A stretch of DNA of 64,000 nucleotides from Larkinella sp049445795 (GCF_049445795.1 NZ_JBMSDT010000023.1:5150-69149); one strand, 5' to 3'. Numbered from the stretch's first letter, positions 17,098 to 26,195 are shown. The notes: generated by a model from the letters alone, not told the origin. Program-made: numbers and translations.

Positions 17098-17529
17098 ATG
17101 AAACTCAAGAGCAACACCGGCTCCTTCCAACTCTCCATCAAAGGCTATGGGGTAAAGGGCACCCACTGGCGGGATCGCAACAGCCTGCAATGTGAACTTT
17201 CGACCGAATGGCAGAAACAGTTCCACACCCAACTAGCTCCGCTGCAAACCTGGGAAATCAAACGATTGATCAACGGGCTGAAACTGCTGGTCAGTCGGGC
17301 GGTCAACCACGTCACCATCTCCTTCAATGAACCCGGTTTAAATGTCGAAGCCAAGTCTTTGTCCAACGAATCCTTTCATTTGCAGATCCAACTCGACCAT
17401 TCAATGGCTCCCTCCTGGCATCCCTACCCCGACTTTCCCCTACTCGTGGACGTCACGCTGACGCGGATCCAATTGCGGGACATCATCCGGGACCTTGTCC
17501 GACAATTAGCTCTTTTTCCGGAGCGGTAA
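17098..17529 (+). CDS. WapI-family immunity-like protein
   Basis: Cytoplasmic protein of 143 residues resembling WapI, the immunity protein against the WapA contact-dependent tRNase toxin. Matching features are the opening GSFQLSIKGYG, the HWRDRNSLQCEL strand, the LQTWEIKRLINGLKLL helix and the closing LRDIIRDLVRQLALFPER. No toxin, Rhs or WapA-like gene is nearby, so it may be an orphan immunity gene or have another role. It has its own strong predicted promoter. The assignment rests on pattern similarity from memory, not an alignment. Confidence 0.6.
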   Translation: MKLKSNTGSFQLSIKGYGVKGTHWRDRNSLQCELSTEWQKQFHTQLAPLQTWEIKRLINGLKLLVSRAVNHVTISFNEPGLNVEAKSLSNESFHLQIQLDHSMAPSWHPYPDFPLLVDVTLTRIQLRDIIRDLVRQLALFPER

Positions 17530-17716
17530 AATTTAGTATACCAAATTACTGGACTTACCGTTTTCTATCTTTTTCTAACATTTTATCCTTATTAGGCTGT
17601 GTATAGCACCGGCTTCGGTAAGTTATGCCTACCTTTACCCTTATAACTCAGAATTTTTCTGTAGGATAACCAATCCGGGAGAAGTTATTTTATTCCGGCC
17701 AGTGTGTGGATAATTA

Positions 17717-18325
17717 ATGATAGAAGTTCGAAAAAGGAATCGTACTCAGACGATGGCGCGTATCCTCCAGGCCGTTGGCGAGGTTATTTCTGAGCGGGGT
17801 GTAAACCGGGTCGGCATTAATGCCGTTGCCGAAAAGGCGGGAGTCAACAAGGTACTCATTTATCGGTATTTTGGCGGGTGGGAAGGTCTGATGCAACAAT
17901 TCCTCAACGAAGGGCATTTTCTGACCAATTACAACCGGCAATTTCTTGAAACGAAGCTTTCAGCCGGTAAGACACCTTGTTTGCCCCAAACCCGCATCGC
18001 CTATCTCCTTGGGTTGCTCCGGGAGTTAAAGGAGCGGTCATCAGCCCAGGAGTTACTGAAGTGGGAAATCAGCAATCCCAGCTCGTATTTAAACCAGCCT
18101 CTAGTCATGGCACGCAATGAATCGTTCCGGCAGGTGCTGGATCGACTCGTCGGGGATGAAGCAGAAGAAGATTTGACCGCCGTCACAGCTTTGTTGGTTT
18201 CAGGCATAACGATGCTGTTACTAATTGCTCCCTACCAGAGTCCTTTCATGAACATCGATCTGCAATCCGACGAAGGCTGGCAACGGATTGAATCCGCCAT
18301 CCAACGGATTTGCGCCGAAAAATGA
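17717..18325 (+). CDS. TetR/AcrR-family transcriptional regulator
   Basis: DNA-binding repressor of 202 residues. The N-terminal helix-turn-helix covers about residues 10-58 (RTQTMARILQAVGEVISERGVNRVGINAVAEKAGVNKVLIYRYFGG). The remaining helical part should bind a ligand and dimerise; the ligand is unknown. It converges on the DUF4374 lipoprotein gene and is not obviously part of an operon, so its target cannot be named. The 187-nt gap upstream is AT-rich but I see no clear consensus promoter in it. Confidence 0.92.
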   Translation: MIEVRKRNRTQTMARILQAVGEVISERGVNRVGINAVAEKAGVNKVLIYRYFGGWEGLMQQFLNEGHFLTNYNRQFLETKLSAGKTPCLPQTRIAYLLGLLRELKERSSAQELLKWEISNPSSYLNQPLVMARNESFRQVLDRLVGDEAEEDLTAVTALLVSGITMLLLIAPYQSPFMNIDLQSDEGWQRIESAIQRICAEK

Positions 18326-18416
18326 CCGACCGAACCGTGTTTCTGGTACGATCAAGGCAACATCAGAACCACGTCTCTTTCCCTGCCAGGTATTTCGACC
18401 GCTGACCCAAAAATTA

Positions 18417-19652
18417 TCATAGTTTAAATATTCCGGCTACATATTGAGCATCGATTTTGGCACCGCGTTTTGCTGTTGCCGTTGCGATGTCAATTTCCCA
18501 AATGTACGTGCCTTCTGTATAACTGCTCACCGGTAGGTACACCTTTCCATTTTCGCTAAGCAACGACAGCGTGACACCGCCCTGGCCGGCATGAGCCGGA
18601 ATATCACCGGTTACCTCTTTGATCGTCTTGTTGTTCAGGTCAATGAGGACGGCATTCAGGTTGACATCTTCGTAGGCCCACTGCCCACCGGAAAATGGGA
18701 AACGCCCCATTTCGGCCAACACCAGCCCATTGCCCAGATACTGACTGAAGTAAATTTTTCGGTTGTTCGAACTATCATCCAGGTTGAAAAAATACGTCGG
18801 GTCAAAAGTCGTCTCGCCGTTTTTTATCCGCAGAAAACCAGACGGTTTGGTCCGCTGGGAGAACGTAAAGCCCGACGAAGCAACGGTATAAATGTCCCCG
18901 TTTTCAGTTTTGATCAACCCACTGCTGCTATTCGCTGAACCTGCGGGTCCGGTCCGGGTATCCTTGATCACCTTTTCGAGTGTAAAAGACGGATACGTAT
19001 AAACGGCTACGTAGGCTGTGTCGGTGAATGGGGTCTGGCGGTCTGTCCGGCTTTGGAGATAATACGAAACGAACGCTTTGTTGTCACGAATGCTCATTCC
19101 GGAAGGCCAGACCTGATCTTCCCGAAACAAGGGAAGCAGTGAACTTTTAACTTGCCCCGTCAGGGTAGCATTACCCGCGTTAACGGTGTAAAAAGTTGCG
19201 GTTCGGTTATCGGCAGCCGCGCGGGGAATCTGAATTCCGGCCAGGGTATTGTCGTCAACGGGGGTGATGACATCGAAGTACTTTTCAAAATTGAAGGTGC
19301 CTTTCTGCACCAGTTTGTTCGATCCGTCGAGGCCATAGCCAATGCCCGTAGGTGTCCCCTGCCCGGCATCACTGCCGCCGATGCTGAAGAGAGTCGATCC
19401 AGTCTGTACGTACGATCGTTTCCCTTGCTGGGCCATTCCGTTTCCGCCCGTTGTCAGGGTGCCGCTCATCAATGAGGTGGTTTGAACCAGGTAATCGGCC
19501 GTCTGACCGTTGGTCCCCGCACTACGCACTACCACGACATAGCGCCCCGCGTCAACCGGTTCTGTCGGGTCCGGCTCTTTTTCTTTAGTACATGAACTCA
19601 ACAGCGTCGTCGCGCCCAGAGCTGCCCAAATCAGTAGCTGTTTCGGTTTCAT
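18417..19652 (-). CDS. DUF4374 lipoprotein
   Basis: Exported lipoprotein of 411 residues; the signal peptide ends with lipobox LSSC, so Cys21 should be lipidated. The body is a predicted beta-propeller-like repeat protein of the DUF4374 family (RYVVVVRSAGTNGQTADYLVQT; SSGLIKTENGDIYTVASSG; GNGLVLAEMGRF). In other Bacteroidota such genes often accompany TonB-dependent iron or siderophore uptake; no receptor is adjacent here, so that role is only a suggestion. A palindrome at 19657-19675 abuts the start codon and may control it. Confidence 0.83.
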   Translation of the reverse strand: MKPKQLLIWAALGATTLLSSCTKEKEPDPTEPVDAGRYVVVVRSAGTNGQTADYLVQTTSLMSGTLTTGGNGMAQQGKRSYVQTGSTLFSIGGSDAGQGTPTGIGYGLDGSNKLVQKGTFNFEKYFDVITPVDDNTLAGIQIPRAAADNRTATFYTVNAGNATLTGQVKSSLLPLFREDQVWPSGMSIRDNKAFVSYYLQSRTDRQTPFTDTAYVAVYTYPSFTLEKVIKDTRTGPAGSANSSSGLIKTENGDIYTVASSGFTFSQRTKPSGFLRIKNGETTFDPTYFFNLDDSSNNRKIYFSQYLGNGLVLAEMGRFPFSGGQWAYEDVNLNAVLIDLNNKTIKEVTGDIPAHAGQGGVTLSLLSENGKVYLPVSSYTEGTYIWEIDIATATAKRGAKIDAQYVAGIFKL

Positions 19653-19656
19653 ACTG

Positions 19657-19675
19657 GTGGAATGTATTATTCCAC
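19657..19675. promoter_or_regulatory. Palindrome beside the DUF4374 start codon
   Basis: GTGGAAT (19657-19663) and ATTCCAC (19669-19675) form a perfect 7-5-7 inverted repeat ending 4 nt before the ATG at 19652. It could be an operator site or a translation-blocking hairpin. No regulator can be assigned. Confidence 0.35.
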
Positions 19676-19789
19676 GAATTTAGTTACTTTATCGATACAA
19701 TAGCCTCCGATCATTCATCGACACAGCTTTCTTTTCATTTTGATCGGACATACTATCCGTATAATCGAACGGAAAGACCGTTAAGCCCT

Positions 19790-20866
19790 TCATCCGTTGC
19801 TATCGGCGCGCTCGATGATTTCGGCCGCTTCTTCCAGATCGTCTTTTTCGGGCTTGGGAGCTTCCTTCACGACGGGTTCCGGTGCGTAAGCCAGCGTAAT
19901 CAGAATCGGAAAATGATCAGACCCGCAGTTTGGCAACCGGCGAATCCGACGCAGTTTAAAATGGTGGGACACAAAAATGTGGTCGAGCGGCCAGCGAAAC
20001 ATGAAATACTGGGCATGAAACGTGTTGTACAATCCCCGGCCAATGCGCGGATCGAGCAGCCCGCTGACTCGCTGAAAGAGCCGCGTGGTATGCGACCAGG
20101 CTACATCATTCAAATCGCCCGAGACGATCACCGGTTCTTTCTGCTTCCGGACTTCCTTGCCAATCACCAGCAACTCGGCGTCGCGTTCGGTTGAGCGGTA
20201 ATGTTCGGTCGGGCTGGGCGGCATGGGATGAATCCCGTAAAAATGCACCACCTGTCCCGAATCCAGTTTCAGTTGGGCATAAATCGACGGAATGTCATCC
20301 TGAATCAAAAACCGCACTTCGTGGTATTGAATCGGTAGCCGCGAATAGAACAGCATTCCATAGGTATTTTCGAGCGGGTGCAGAATCCGGTGCGGATAAT
20401 CGCCTTGGAGCGGCTCCAGGGCTTCCCGCCAACGTTCGTTCCCTTCCAGAATCAAGACTACATCCGGCTGATATTTATCCACCAGCTTCAATACATCGGG
20501 GCAGTGCGTGTTGTCCATAAACACATTGGCGTTCAGAATCCGGATCAGATTCGACTCTTTACGGCCGTCTTTCGGTCGGCGGATGTAGCGGACCTGTTTG
20601 CGGTGCAAGGGTGTAAACGGATAAATCAACCAGCCCTCGTAAAGTAGCGCGGCCAGCAACCCGGTCATGGCCAGAACCATCGGCCACTCGGTATTGCGAC
20701 TAAAAACCGCCCAGGCCAGCAGTCCGATACCCGACAGAATGGTAAGCTGAAGATGGGGAAAGTCCCAGATGCGAATCCACCAATAGTCGATCCGAATGAG
20801 GTGAATAAACGAAATAACGGTAATGAAAAGGGCATAGCCAATGAGAATCGACTCCAGGGTGCTCAT
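19790..20866 (-). CDS. Endonuclease/exonuclease/phosphatase-family membrane protein
   Basis: Protein of 358 residues with an N-terminal membrane part and a C-terminal EEP (DNase I-like) domain. Three hydrophobic segments occupy about residues 4-20, 32-52 and 58-75. The EEP motifs are NANVFMD with the following PDVVLILEGNERW (catalytic Glu), VSGDLND, and the closing GSDHFPI with the general-base His. The substrate may be a phospholipid, a phosphodiester or nucleic acid outside the cytoplasm; sequence alone does not decide. The ATG at 20866 is chosen because it opens into the first membrane helix. A charged Glu/Pro-rich tail follows the domain. Confidence 0.87.
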   Translation of the reverse strand: MSTLESILIGYALFITVISFIHLIRIDYWWIRIWDFPHLQLTILSGIGLLAWAVFSRNTEWPMVLAMTGLLAALLYEGWLIYPFTPLHRKQVRYIRRPKDGRKESNLIRILNANVFMDNTHCPDVLKLVDKYQPDVVLILEGNERWREALEPLQGDYPHRILHPLENTYGMLFYSRLPIQYHEVRFLIQDDIPSIYAQLKLDSGQVVHFYGIHPMPPSPTEHYRSTERDAELLVIGKEVRKQKEPVIVSGDLNDVAWSHTTRLFQRVSGLLDPRIGRGLYNTFHAQYFMFRWPLDHIFVSHHFKLRRIRRLPNCGSDHFPILITLAYAPEPVVKEAPKPEKDDLEEAAEIIERADSNG

Positions 20867-21024
20867 TTCAGATTGCAGGTTCCAAACACGTTGTTCATGG
20901 GGAAACAAGATACAGGATTCGTCCTGAATCATTGATTCTACAGCAAGAAACCTGTTTGAATGTCTAAAGGTTTTGGCGGTTTTTAGTATGTCACCGCATG
21001 TAGAAGCATCATCCCTTTGGAGTG

Positions 21025-21378
21025 TTAGTTCTCCGGGTTTGAATAATTGATTAGCAATTGTTCAATTTCTGTCTTAAGCATCGGTAGATGATTCTTGATG
21101 ATACTCCACACAATAGCCGGGTCAACGGAATCATAAGCATGGATCAAAATATTTCTGGTTGCAACAATCTGACGTAAGTTTGAAATGGCAATCGTGGCAT
21201 CCTGCTTCCTAAGACTGTTGGCCGCTTCACCAATTATTTCTAAGGCTCGTTGTACAGCATATTGCGTCGCTAAATCCCTCTGAAAAGATGTAAAATCAGA
21301 TTTATTGCCCAGGAAATCTTCAATGTATCCGATATGAATTTGAATATCTCTCAGATATTTCCGAATCTCATGCGGCAT
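21025..21378 (-). CDS. hepT: HepT-like HEPN toxin
   Basis: Toxin of a HEPN/MNT toxin-antitoxin pair, a predicted RNase of 117 residues. The HEPN active-site motif R-x4-H-x-Y is intact: R75, H80 and Y82 in RNILIHAY. In characterised pairs the partner MntA adds AMP groups to this tyrosine to silence the toxin. It overlaps the 3' end of the antitoxin gene by 11 nt, so the two are translated together. The AT-rich composition differs from the flanking genes, which suits horizontal transfer. Confidence 0.9.
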   Translation of the reverse strand: MPHEIRKYLRDIQIHIGYIEDFLGNKSDFTSFQRDLATQYAVQRALEIIGEAANSLRKQDATIAISNLRQIVATRNILIHAYDSVDPAIVWSIIKNHLPMLKTEIEQLLINYSNPEN

Positions 21379-21676
21379 AAATTAGTGTTTTACTTTTATG
21401 TACCGAAGCAGCGAAATACGTATTTTTAAATGATTGGTTGGGAAGCAAATCGATTCTCCGTTTCAAGTGGTCTTCAAGATCAAATAGCAAATTGAAGTAG
21501 GTTTCACCTTTCTGTTCCGGAGCCATTTGGTCCGGGAACTCCACTAAAAAATCAATATCACTTTCCTCGTTAAACGTCTCATTGGTAACTGAGCCGAACA
21601 CATACAATTTTTCAACCCTGTGCTTTTTACAAAGTTCATGTAAAATCTGACCGTATGGTTTCAAAAAGGCGTACAT
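21368..21676 (-). CDS. mntA: MntA-like nucleotidyltransferase antitoxin
   Basis: Minimal nucleotidyltransferase of 102 residues, the antitoxin partner of HepT. The signature G-S-x10-D-x-D is present, with Gly28-Ser29 and Asp40, Asp42 in GSVTNETFNEESDIDF. Family members AMPylate the HepT tyrosine. It is the first gene of the pair and begins 51 nt after the end of the endonuclease III gene. The ATG at 21676 is well placed, as the first helix starts directly after it. Confidence 0.9.
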   Translation of the reverse strand: MYAFLKPYGQILHELCKKHRVEKLYVFGSVTNETFNEESDIDFLVEFPDQMAPEQKGETYFNLLFDLEDHLKRRIDLLPNQSFKNTYFAASVHKSKTLIYAA

Positions 21677-21726
21677 AATCGTTCTTTTCTGGCCGAAAAT
21701 ACATAAAAACCTTCAACTCTAACACA

Positions 21727-22416
21727 TCAGTCGCCCTTTTTCAAGCCAGCATAATAATCACAATGCCCCTTTAGCACACACTGCGGACAGCGGGGGTAAC
21801 TCCAGATGCAGACCCGCTGTCCGTGCCAGTAGAAGTGCTTGTGAAAATTGAACAGCACCGTCGCATCCTGGGGCAAATAAGCCAGCAAGATGGCGTGGGC
21901 CTTCTCGGCGCTGACCTTCGGGCCAATTACTCCCAAGCGCTGCGTCACCCGGTGGACGTGCGTATCGACGGGCAAAACCGGTTTTTGAAAATTAAAGAGT
22001 AAAAGCAGCGTCGCGGTTTTCAGGCCAACGCCCGGTAGAGCCGTCAGCCACTTCATGGCGGTTTCGGTGTCCAGCCCACGCAGAAAATCGATGTCGGCTT
22101 TTCCCCGTTCAGCCAGAATACGGGTCAGGATTTGTTGAATGTAAGGCGCTTTGACTTCCGGGTAATTGGCGGTTTTGATGGCATCCGTCAACTCGTCGAC
22201 CGGGGCATCACGAATGGCTTCCCAGGAACCAAACCGCTCCCACATCGTCCGGAAAGCCGTCACTTCGTTGGCGTGCGTGGTCCGATGCGACAAAACCGTC
22301 GCGATTAGTTCGTGCATCGGGTCAAGCCGCGCATAAATGGACTGCACGCCGTAGTGTTCGTTGAGCAACTCGTGCACGAGTCGGGTTTTCGCTTCCACAT
22401 CCAGGGTCGTCATCAA
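21727..22416 (-). CDS. Endonuclease III-family DNA glycosylase
   Basis: Base-excision repair glycosylase/AP lyase homologue of 229 residues. The helix-hairpin-helix and catalytic region reads LPGVGLKTA with Lys133 and VDTHVHRVTQRLG with Asp151. The C-terminal [4Fe-4S] ligands follow the C-x6-C-x2-C-x5-C spacing in CIWSYPRCPQCVLKGHC. All key residues are present, so an active glycosylase on oxidised pyrimidines or a related lesion is likely. It diverges from the TonB-dependent receptor. Some distance from canonical Nth is suggested by the Leu in GVGLKT, so no symbol is given. Confidence 0.92.
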   Translation of the reverse strand: MMTTLDVEAKTRLVHELLNEHYGVQSIYARLDPMHELIATVLSHRTTHANEVTAFRTMWERFGSWEAIRDAPVDELTDAIKTANYPEVKAPYIQQILTRILAERGKADIDFLRGLDTETAMKWLTALPGVGLKTATLLLLFNFQKPVLPVDTHVHRVTQRLGVIGPKVSAEKAHAILLAYLPQDATVLFNFHKHFYWHGQRVCIWSYPRCPQCVLKGHCDYYAGLKKGD

Positions 22417-22478
22417 AAAGAATCAGATGATTTTTGTCATTACAACCGATTGTTCGTCGACTTGGTTAATTGTCGTTG

Positions 22479-22486
22479 TACTTTTG
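22479..22486 (+). promoter_or_regulatory. -7 element of the TonB-dependent receptor gene
   Basis: TACTTTTG matches TAnnTTTG 22 nt before the ATG at 22509. It argues against the earlier TTG codon at 22470 as a start because that codon would lie upstream of the transcript. Confidence 0.5.
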
Positions 22487-22508
22487 CGGTATCATTCTGA
22501 CTCATACA

Positions 22509-24896
22509 ATGACACCAGTTTTCCGTAATGTATTCCTTTTCCTTTTTCTCCTGACCCTTTTAACGTATGCCGGTTTTTGTCAAACACCCACCCAAACCCT
22601 TCGCGGCACCGTGACGGATGCCAGTCAGGGCCGACCGCTGGCCGGAGCCTCCGTTCAGCTACGCAGCCTGTCGTCCGGGACCTCCGACATTGGAACCATT
22701 ACCGATGAGCAGGGCCGTTTCCGGTTACCGAACGTGCCGGTGGGTCGCCATCAGGTAACGATTTCGTTTCTGGGCTACGAACCGACCGTCATCAACGAAG
22801 TGTTAGTCGAATCCGGCAAGGAACAGGTTCTTGAAGTACAGTTGCAACCCGGTGTGCAGCAACTGGGCGAGGCCACGGCGGTGGGTGCCCGTACCGACCG
22901 AACGATCAGCGCCGAAAACATCACCATCGAGCAGGTGTTGCGGTTTCCGGCCTCCTACCTCGATCCGGCCCGACTGGCCACGGCCTACGCGGGCGTAGTC
23001 ACGACCAACGACGGCACGAACAACATTTCCGTGCGCGGCAACTCGCCCAACAGCCTGCTCTGGCGGCTCGAAGGCGTCGAAATCGTCAATCCGAACCACC
23101 AGAGCAACGCCGGTACCATCGGCGACCGGCCCACGGCAGCGGGCGGGGGCGTCAACATGCTGAGTGCTCAACTACTCGGCACCACCCGGTTTCTGACGGC
23201 CGCTTTTCCGTCCGACTATGGCAACACGGTGGGCGGGGTTATGGACATGAGCCTGCGCCCCGGCAACAACGAACGCCATGAATTCATCGCCCAGGCCGGT
23301 CTGATCGGGCTGGACCTGGCCGCCGAAGGGCCGCTTTCGAAGCAAAAAGGCTCTTCGTATCTGGTCAACTACCGGTATTCATTCACGGGTTTGCTCGCTG
23401 CGATGGGCGTAACGTTTGGTGGGGAAGATATCCGGTTTCAGGACTTGTCGTTCAACCTGACGTTTCCGACCCGAAAAGGCGGGCGGTTTACAGTGTTCGG
23501 GCTGGCGGGCAACAGCAGCAACGATTTTATCGCCAAGGCCGTCGATGAACAGGAAGAGGACAAAGACCGGAACACCATCCGTTTTACAACCCGAATGGCC
23601 GCCGGGGGCCTGACGCTGAGCCAGCCGCTGGGCACGCGCTGGTTGTGGAAAACCGCCCTCGTGGTTTCGGCCAACCGGGCCGCCCGAACGCTGGACTTTC
23701 CGGGGGACACGCGCTTTCGTCCGAATTACGAAATGGACACCCAAAAAGCTGCCCGCTCAACACTCACCACCTCGTTCAATTACCGAATCAACGCCCGAAA
23801 CAGCTTCCGAACCGGCGTCTATCTAACCTACACCGACAACCGCTTAGACGTCTGGCGGGGCATGATGCCGCCCGTCATCAGTTCCGCCAATGGTTCGCTG
23901 ATTAACGGTTCGGTGGAAGGGTGGATGATTCAGCCGTATGTCAATTACCAATGGTTACCCGTTGATAACCTGACGATTAACGCCGGTTTTTTCTACAACA
24001 GCTTTACGTTCAACCAAAGCCGGTCACTGGAGCCCCGCGCTTCCGTTACCTGGGATGTAAAACCGGGTCGTGCCTTGACGGTCGCGTACGGTTTACACAG
24101 CCAGCCACAGTTGCCGCAGGTGTACTTTCGCCTTCTTGATCAGCAAACGGGACCGCGCCCCAACCCAAACGTGAATCAATCGCTTGGATTTACCAAAGCA
24201 CACCACGTCGTTTTAGGCTACAAACACCAGCTTACGCCGGACAGTTACTGGAAGCTGGAAGCCTACTCGCAACAGCTCTTTGATGTGCCGATCAGCGCGG
24301 TGCCCGGCAGCGCGTTTTCGGCCCTGAACCTCATCGAATCCTACGTCGACGAGCCGCTGGTGAACGCCGGGAAAGGCCGAAATCAGGGCGTTGAACTGAC
24401 GTATCAGAAATACCTGTCGCGAAACTTTTATGTGCTGGCGTCGGGTTCGGTTTACGAATCGAAATACCGGGGATCGGACAATGTCTGGCGCAGCACGCGG
24501 TTCGATGGCGGTTTTACGAGCAATCTGACCGCCGGGAAAGAATGGACGAAAAGCCGGGAAGGCCGCAGCCGCATCTGGGGCCTGAACGGGCGGCTAACCT
24601 ACGCGGGCGGTTTTCGCGACCGGCCGATCGACCTGACGGCTTCGCAACAACAAAGCACCACCGTCTACAGCAGCGAGGAATTCAGCGTCAAGCTTCCGGC
24701 CTATTTCCGGACGGATCTTCGCGTTTACTGGAAAAAAAGTAAAGCCCGCTACAGCCGCACGCTCTCACTGGACCTGCAAAACCTGACGGGCGCACAGAAT
24801 GCCTTCTACAGCTACTTCGACGCGTTCCAGGGGAAAGTCGTGCAACGCTACCAATTGGGCCTGATTCCGATTCTAAATTACCGCTGGGAATTTTGA
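22509..24896 (+). CDS. TonB-dependent outer-membrane receptor
   Basis: Outer-membrane beta-barrel transporter of 795 residues. A signal peptide (about 1-26, ending FCQ) is followed by a carboxypeptidase-like regulatory domain (LRGTVTDASQGRPLAGASVQLR to VLEVQLQP), a plug domain around residues 110-230 (NISVRGNSPNSLLWRLEGVEI) and the 22-strand barrel to the C-terminal aromatic Phe (ILNYRWEF). No SusD-like partner is adjacent, so it belongs to the single-receptor type rather than a SusCD pair. The ligand is not evident; it could be a metal chelate, peptide or small glycan. A hairpin 24 nt after the stop may terminate it. Confidence 0.93.
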   Translation: MTPVFRNVFLFLFLLTLLTYAGFCQTPTQTLRGTVTDASQGRPLAGASVQLRSLSSGTSDIGTITDEQGRFRLPNVPVGRHQVTISFLGYEPTVINEVLVESGKEQVLEVQLQPGVQQLGEATAVGARTDRTISAENITIEQVLRFPASYLDPARLATAYAGVVTTNDGTNNISVRGNSPNSLLWRLEGVEIVNPNHQSNAGTIGDRPTAAGGGVNMLSAQLLGTTRFLTAAFPSDYGNTVGGVMDMSLRPGNNERHEFIAQAGLIGLDLAAEGPLSKQKGSSYLVNYRYSFTGLLAAMGVTFGGEDIRFQDLSFNLTFPTRKGGRFTVFGLAGNSSNDFIAKAVDEQEEDKDRNTIRFTTRMAAGGLTLSQPLGTRWLWKTALVVSANRAARTLDFPGDTRFRPNYEMDTQKAARSTLTTSFNYRINARNSFRTGVYLTYTDNRLDVWRGMMPPVISSANGSLINGSVEGWMIQPYVNYQWLPVDNLTINAGFFYNSFTFNQSRSLEPRASVTWDVKPGRALTVAYGLHSQPQLPQVYFRLLDQQTGPRPNPNVNQSLGFTKAHHVVLGYKHQLTPDSYWKLEAYSQQLFDVPISAVPGSAFSALNLIESYVDEPLVNAGKGRNQGVELTYQKYLSRNFYVLASGSVYESKYRGSDNVWRSTRFDGGFTSNLTAGKEWTKSREGRSRIWGLNGRLTYAGGFRDRPIDLTASQQQSTTVYSSEEFSVKLPAYFRTDLRVYWKKSKARYSRTLSLDLQNLTGAQNAFYSYFDAFQGKVVQRYQLGLIPILNYRWEF

Positions 24897-24919
24897 GGAA
24901 CCAACGTGCGCTGTGAATC

Positions 24920-24953
24920 ATCCCTGTCAGGGTCGTTGACCGCTGACAGGGAT
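24920..24953. terminator. Hairpin with CTGTCAG/CTGACAG arms, copy 1
   Basis: A perfect 11-bp stem (24920-24930 with 24943-24953) closes a 12-nt loop between convergent genes. The same CCCTGTCAG/CTGACAGGG arms recur at 31242-31294. It probably serves as a bidirectional terminator although no long T-run follows. Confidence 0.6.
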
Positions 24954-26144
24954 CTACACCCGCATCTTCGCCGTGGTGTCCAGCACCTGCTTCACGTCTT
25001 GGGTAGAAACTTTCTGGCCGGTTTCGGCGGCCCGGTAAATGGCTTCGATGAACTGCACATCGCGCAAGCCCATCTCTCCCGGCACGGTCGTCTCTTTGTT
25101 GTTCAGGATGCAATCCGCAAACGCATCCATCTGGCGGGCTTGTTGCGGCACGTTTTCAATGTCCATGTCGCCCTGGCTTGTTTTGCCTTTCAGCCCTTCA
25201 TATGCATAAGCCGGCGAAAGTTCAAACCAGCCTTGGTCAGCTTCGGCCCGCAGCAGGTTGTATTTTTCGTTGTAGCTCGTCCGGCAATCAGCCATTGTTC
25301 CATCGGGAAAGTGCAACTGAAAATCCACCCCCTCCTCGACATTTTTGAATTTTTCCTTGTCTGTAATCGGGTGAAATTTGGCTGTCACCGCAATCGGAAT
25401 TTCGCCTTTCGTGTATATAGCGCCCTGCAAACAATAAATCCCCACATCGGGCAGCGGACCGCCCCCGCCCAGTTTCCGGTTTAGTCGCCAGGGCGTGTCA
25501 TTGCCTTGTTTTTGACCATTCTGGGCGTAAATTTTCTTCACGGGTCCGTACACTTTCTGCTGGCCTAACCGCATCATTTCCAGGTTATGCGGCTCAAAAT
25601 GCAAGCGGTAACCGATGGACAGTTTTTTACCTGCCTTGTTGCAGGCTTCGATCATTTTCTGCGCATCAACGGCGTTAGTTGCCATCGGTTTTTCGCAAAT
25701 CACATGCTTCCCGGCTTCAGCCGCCCGAATCACATATTCCGCGTGCATCGAATTCGGCAACACCACGTAGACAATGTCAATGTCGGGGTTATCGGCTATT
25801 TGATCGAACGTCTGGTAGTTGTAGACATTCTTATCCGGTATTTTGTATTGATCTTTCCACTTCTCCACTTTGTCGGGCGTGCCGGTCACGATACCCGCCA
25901 GCCGACACAACTTGGTTTTTTCCAGCGCGGGCGCCAGTTGTCCTTCGCTGTATTTTCCCAATCCGACCAGCGCAATGCCCAGTTTGCGGCCTCCGGCGGT
26001 TTCGGTAGCTGCCGATTCTTCGGTGTCGGAAGACGTTTTATTTTCTCCATTCCCGCAAGCCAGCGAGACGATACCCGGCAACCCGATCGAAGCGAGCCCG
26101 ACATGGCGCATGAAATTCCGGCGGGAAAAAGGCGACTGGTTCAT
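24954..26144 (-). CDS. Gfo/Idh/MocA-family oxidoreductase, exported
   Basis: NAD(P)-dependent sugar or inositol dehydrogenase-like protein of 396 residues. The N-terminus (SRRNFMRHVGLASIG) is a Tat-type signal, so the protein should fold in the cytoplasm and act outside it. The Rossmann domain begins near residue 52 (LGIALVGLGKYSEGQL), followed by the CEKPMATN motif with its conserved Lys and the C-terminal beta-sheet domain. A Ser/Thr/Glu-rich linker separates signal and domain. Periplasmic members may use a tightly held cofactor. Substrate is unknown. It diverges from the acetyl-CoA hydrolase gene. Confidence 0.9.
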   Translation of the reverse strand: MNQSPFSRRNFMRHVGLASIGLPGIVSLACGNGENKTSSDTEESAATETAGGRKLGIALVGLGKYSEGQLAPALEKTKLCRLAGIVTGTPDKVEKWKDQYKIPDKNVYNYQTFDQIADNPDIDIVYVVLPNSMHAEYVIRAAEAGKHVICEKPMATNAVDAQKMIEACNKAGKKLSIGYRLHFEPHNLEMMRLGQQKVYGPVKKIYAQNGQKQGNDTPWRLNRKLGGGGPLPDVGIYCLQGAIYTKGEIPIAVTAKFHPITDKEKFKNVEEGVDFQLHFPDGTMADCRTSYNEKYNLLRAEADQGWFELSPAYAYEGLKGKTSQGDMDIENVPQQARQMDAFADCILNNKETTVPGEMGLRDVQFIEAIYRAAETGQKVSTQDVKQVLDTTAKMRV

Positions 26145-26160
26145 AACGTGCAGTATTTTG

Positions 26161-26195
26161 GGTTTAAAAACCGAGTGTTAACGGTTTTTAAAACC
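26161..26195. repeat. Inverted repeat in the divergent promoter region
   Basis: GGTTTAAAAACCG (26161-26173) faces CGGTTTTTAAAACC (26182-26195), a 13-bp pairing with one bulged base. It overlaps two near-direct repeats of AAACCGGGTGTT type. It sits 17 nt upstream of the Gfo/Idh start and could be a regulator site. Confidence 0.4.

Noticed and set aside
21025..21676. Larger defence island around the MntA/HepT pair
   Set aside because: The flanking genes are a repair glycosylase and an EEP protein; no restriction, Abi or CRISPR genes are seen.
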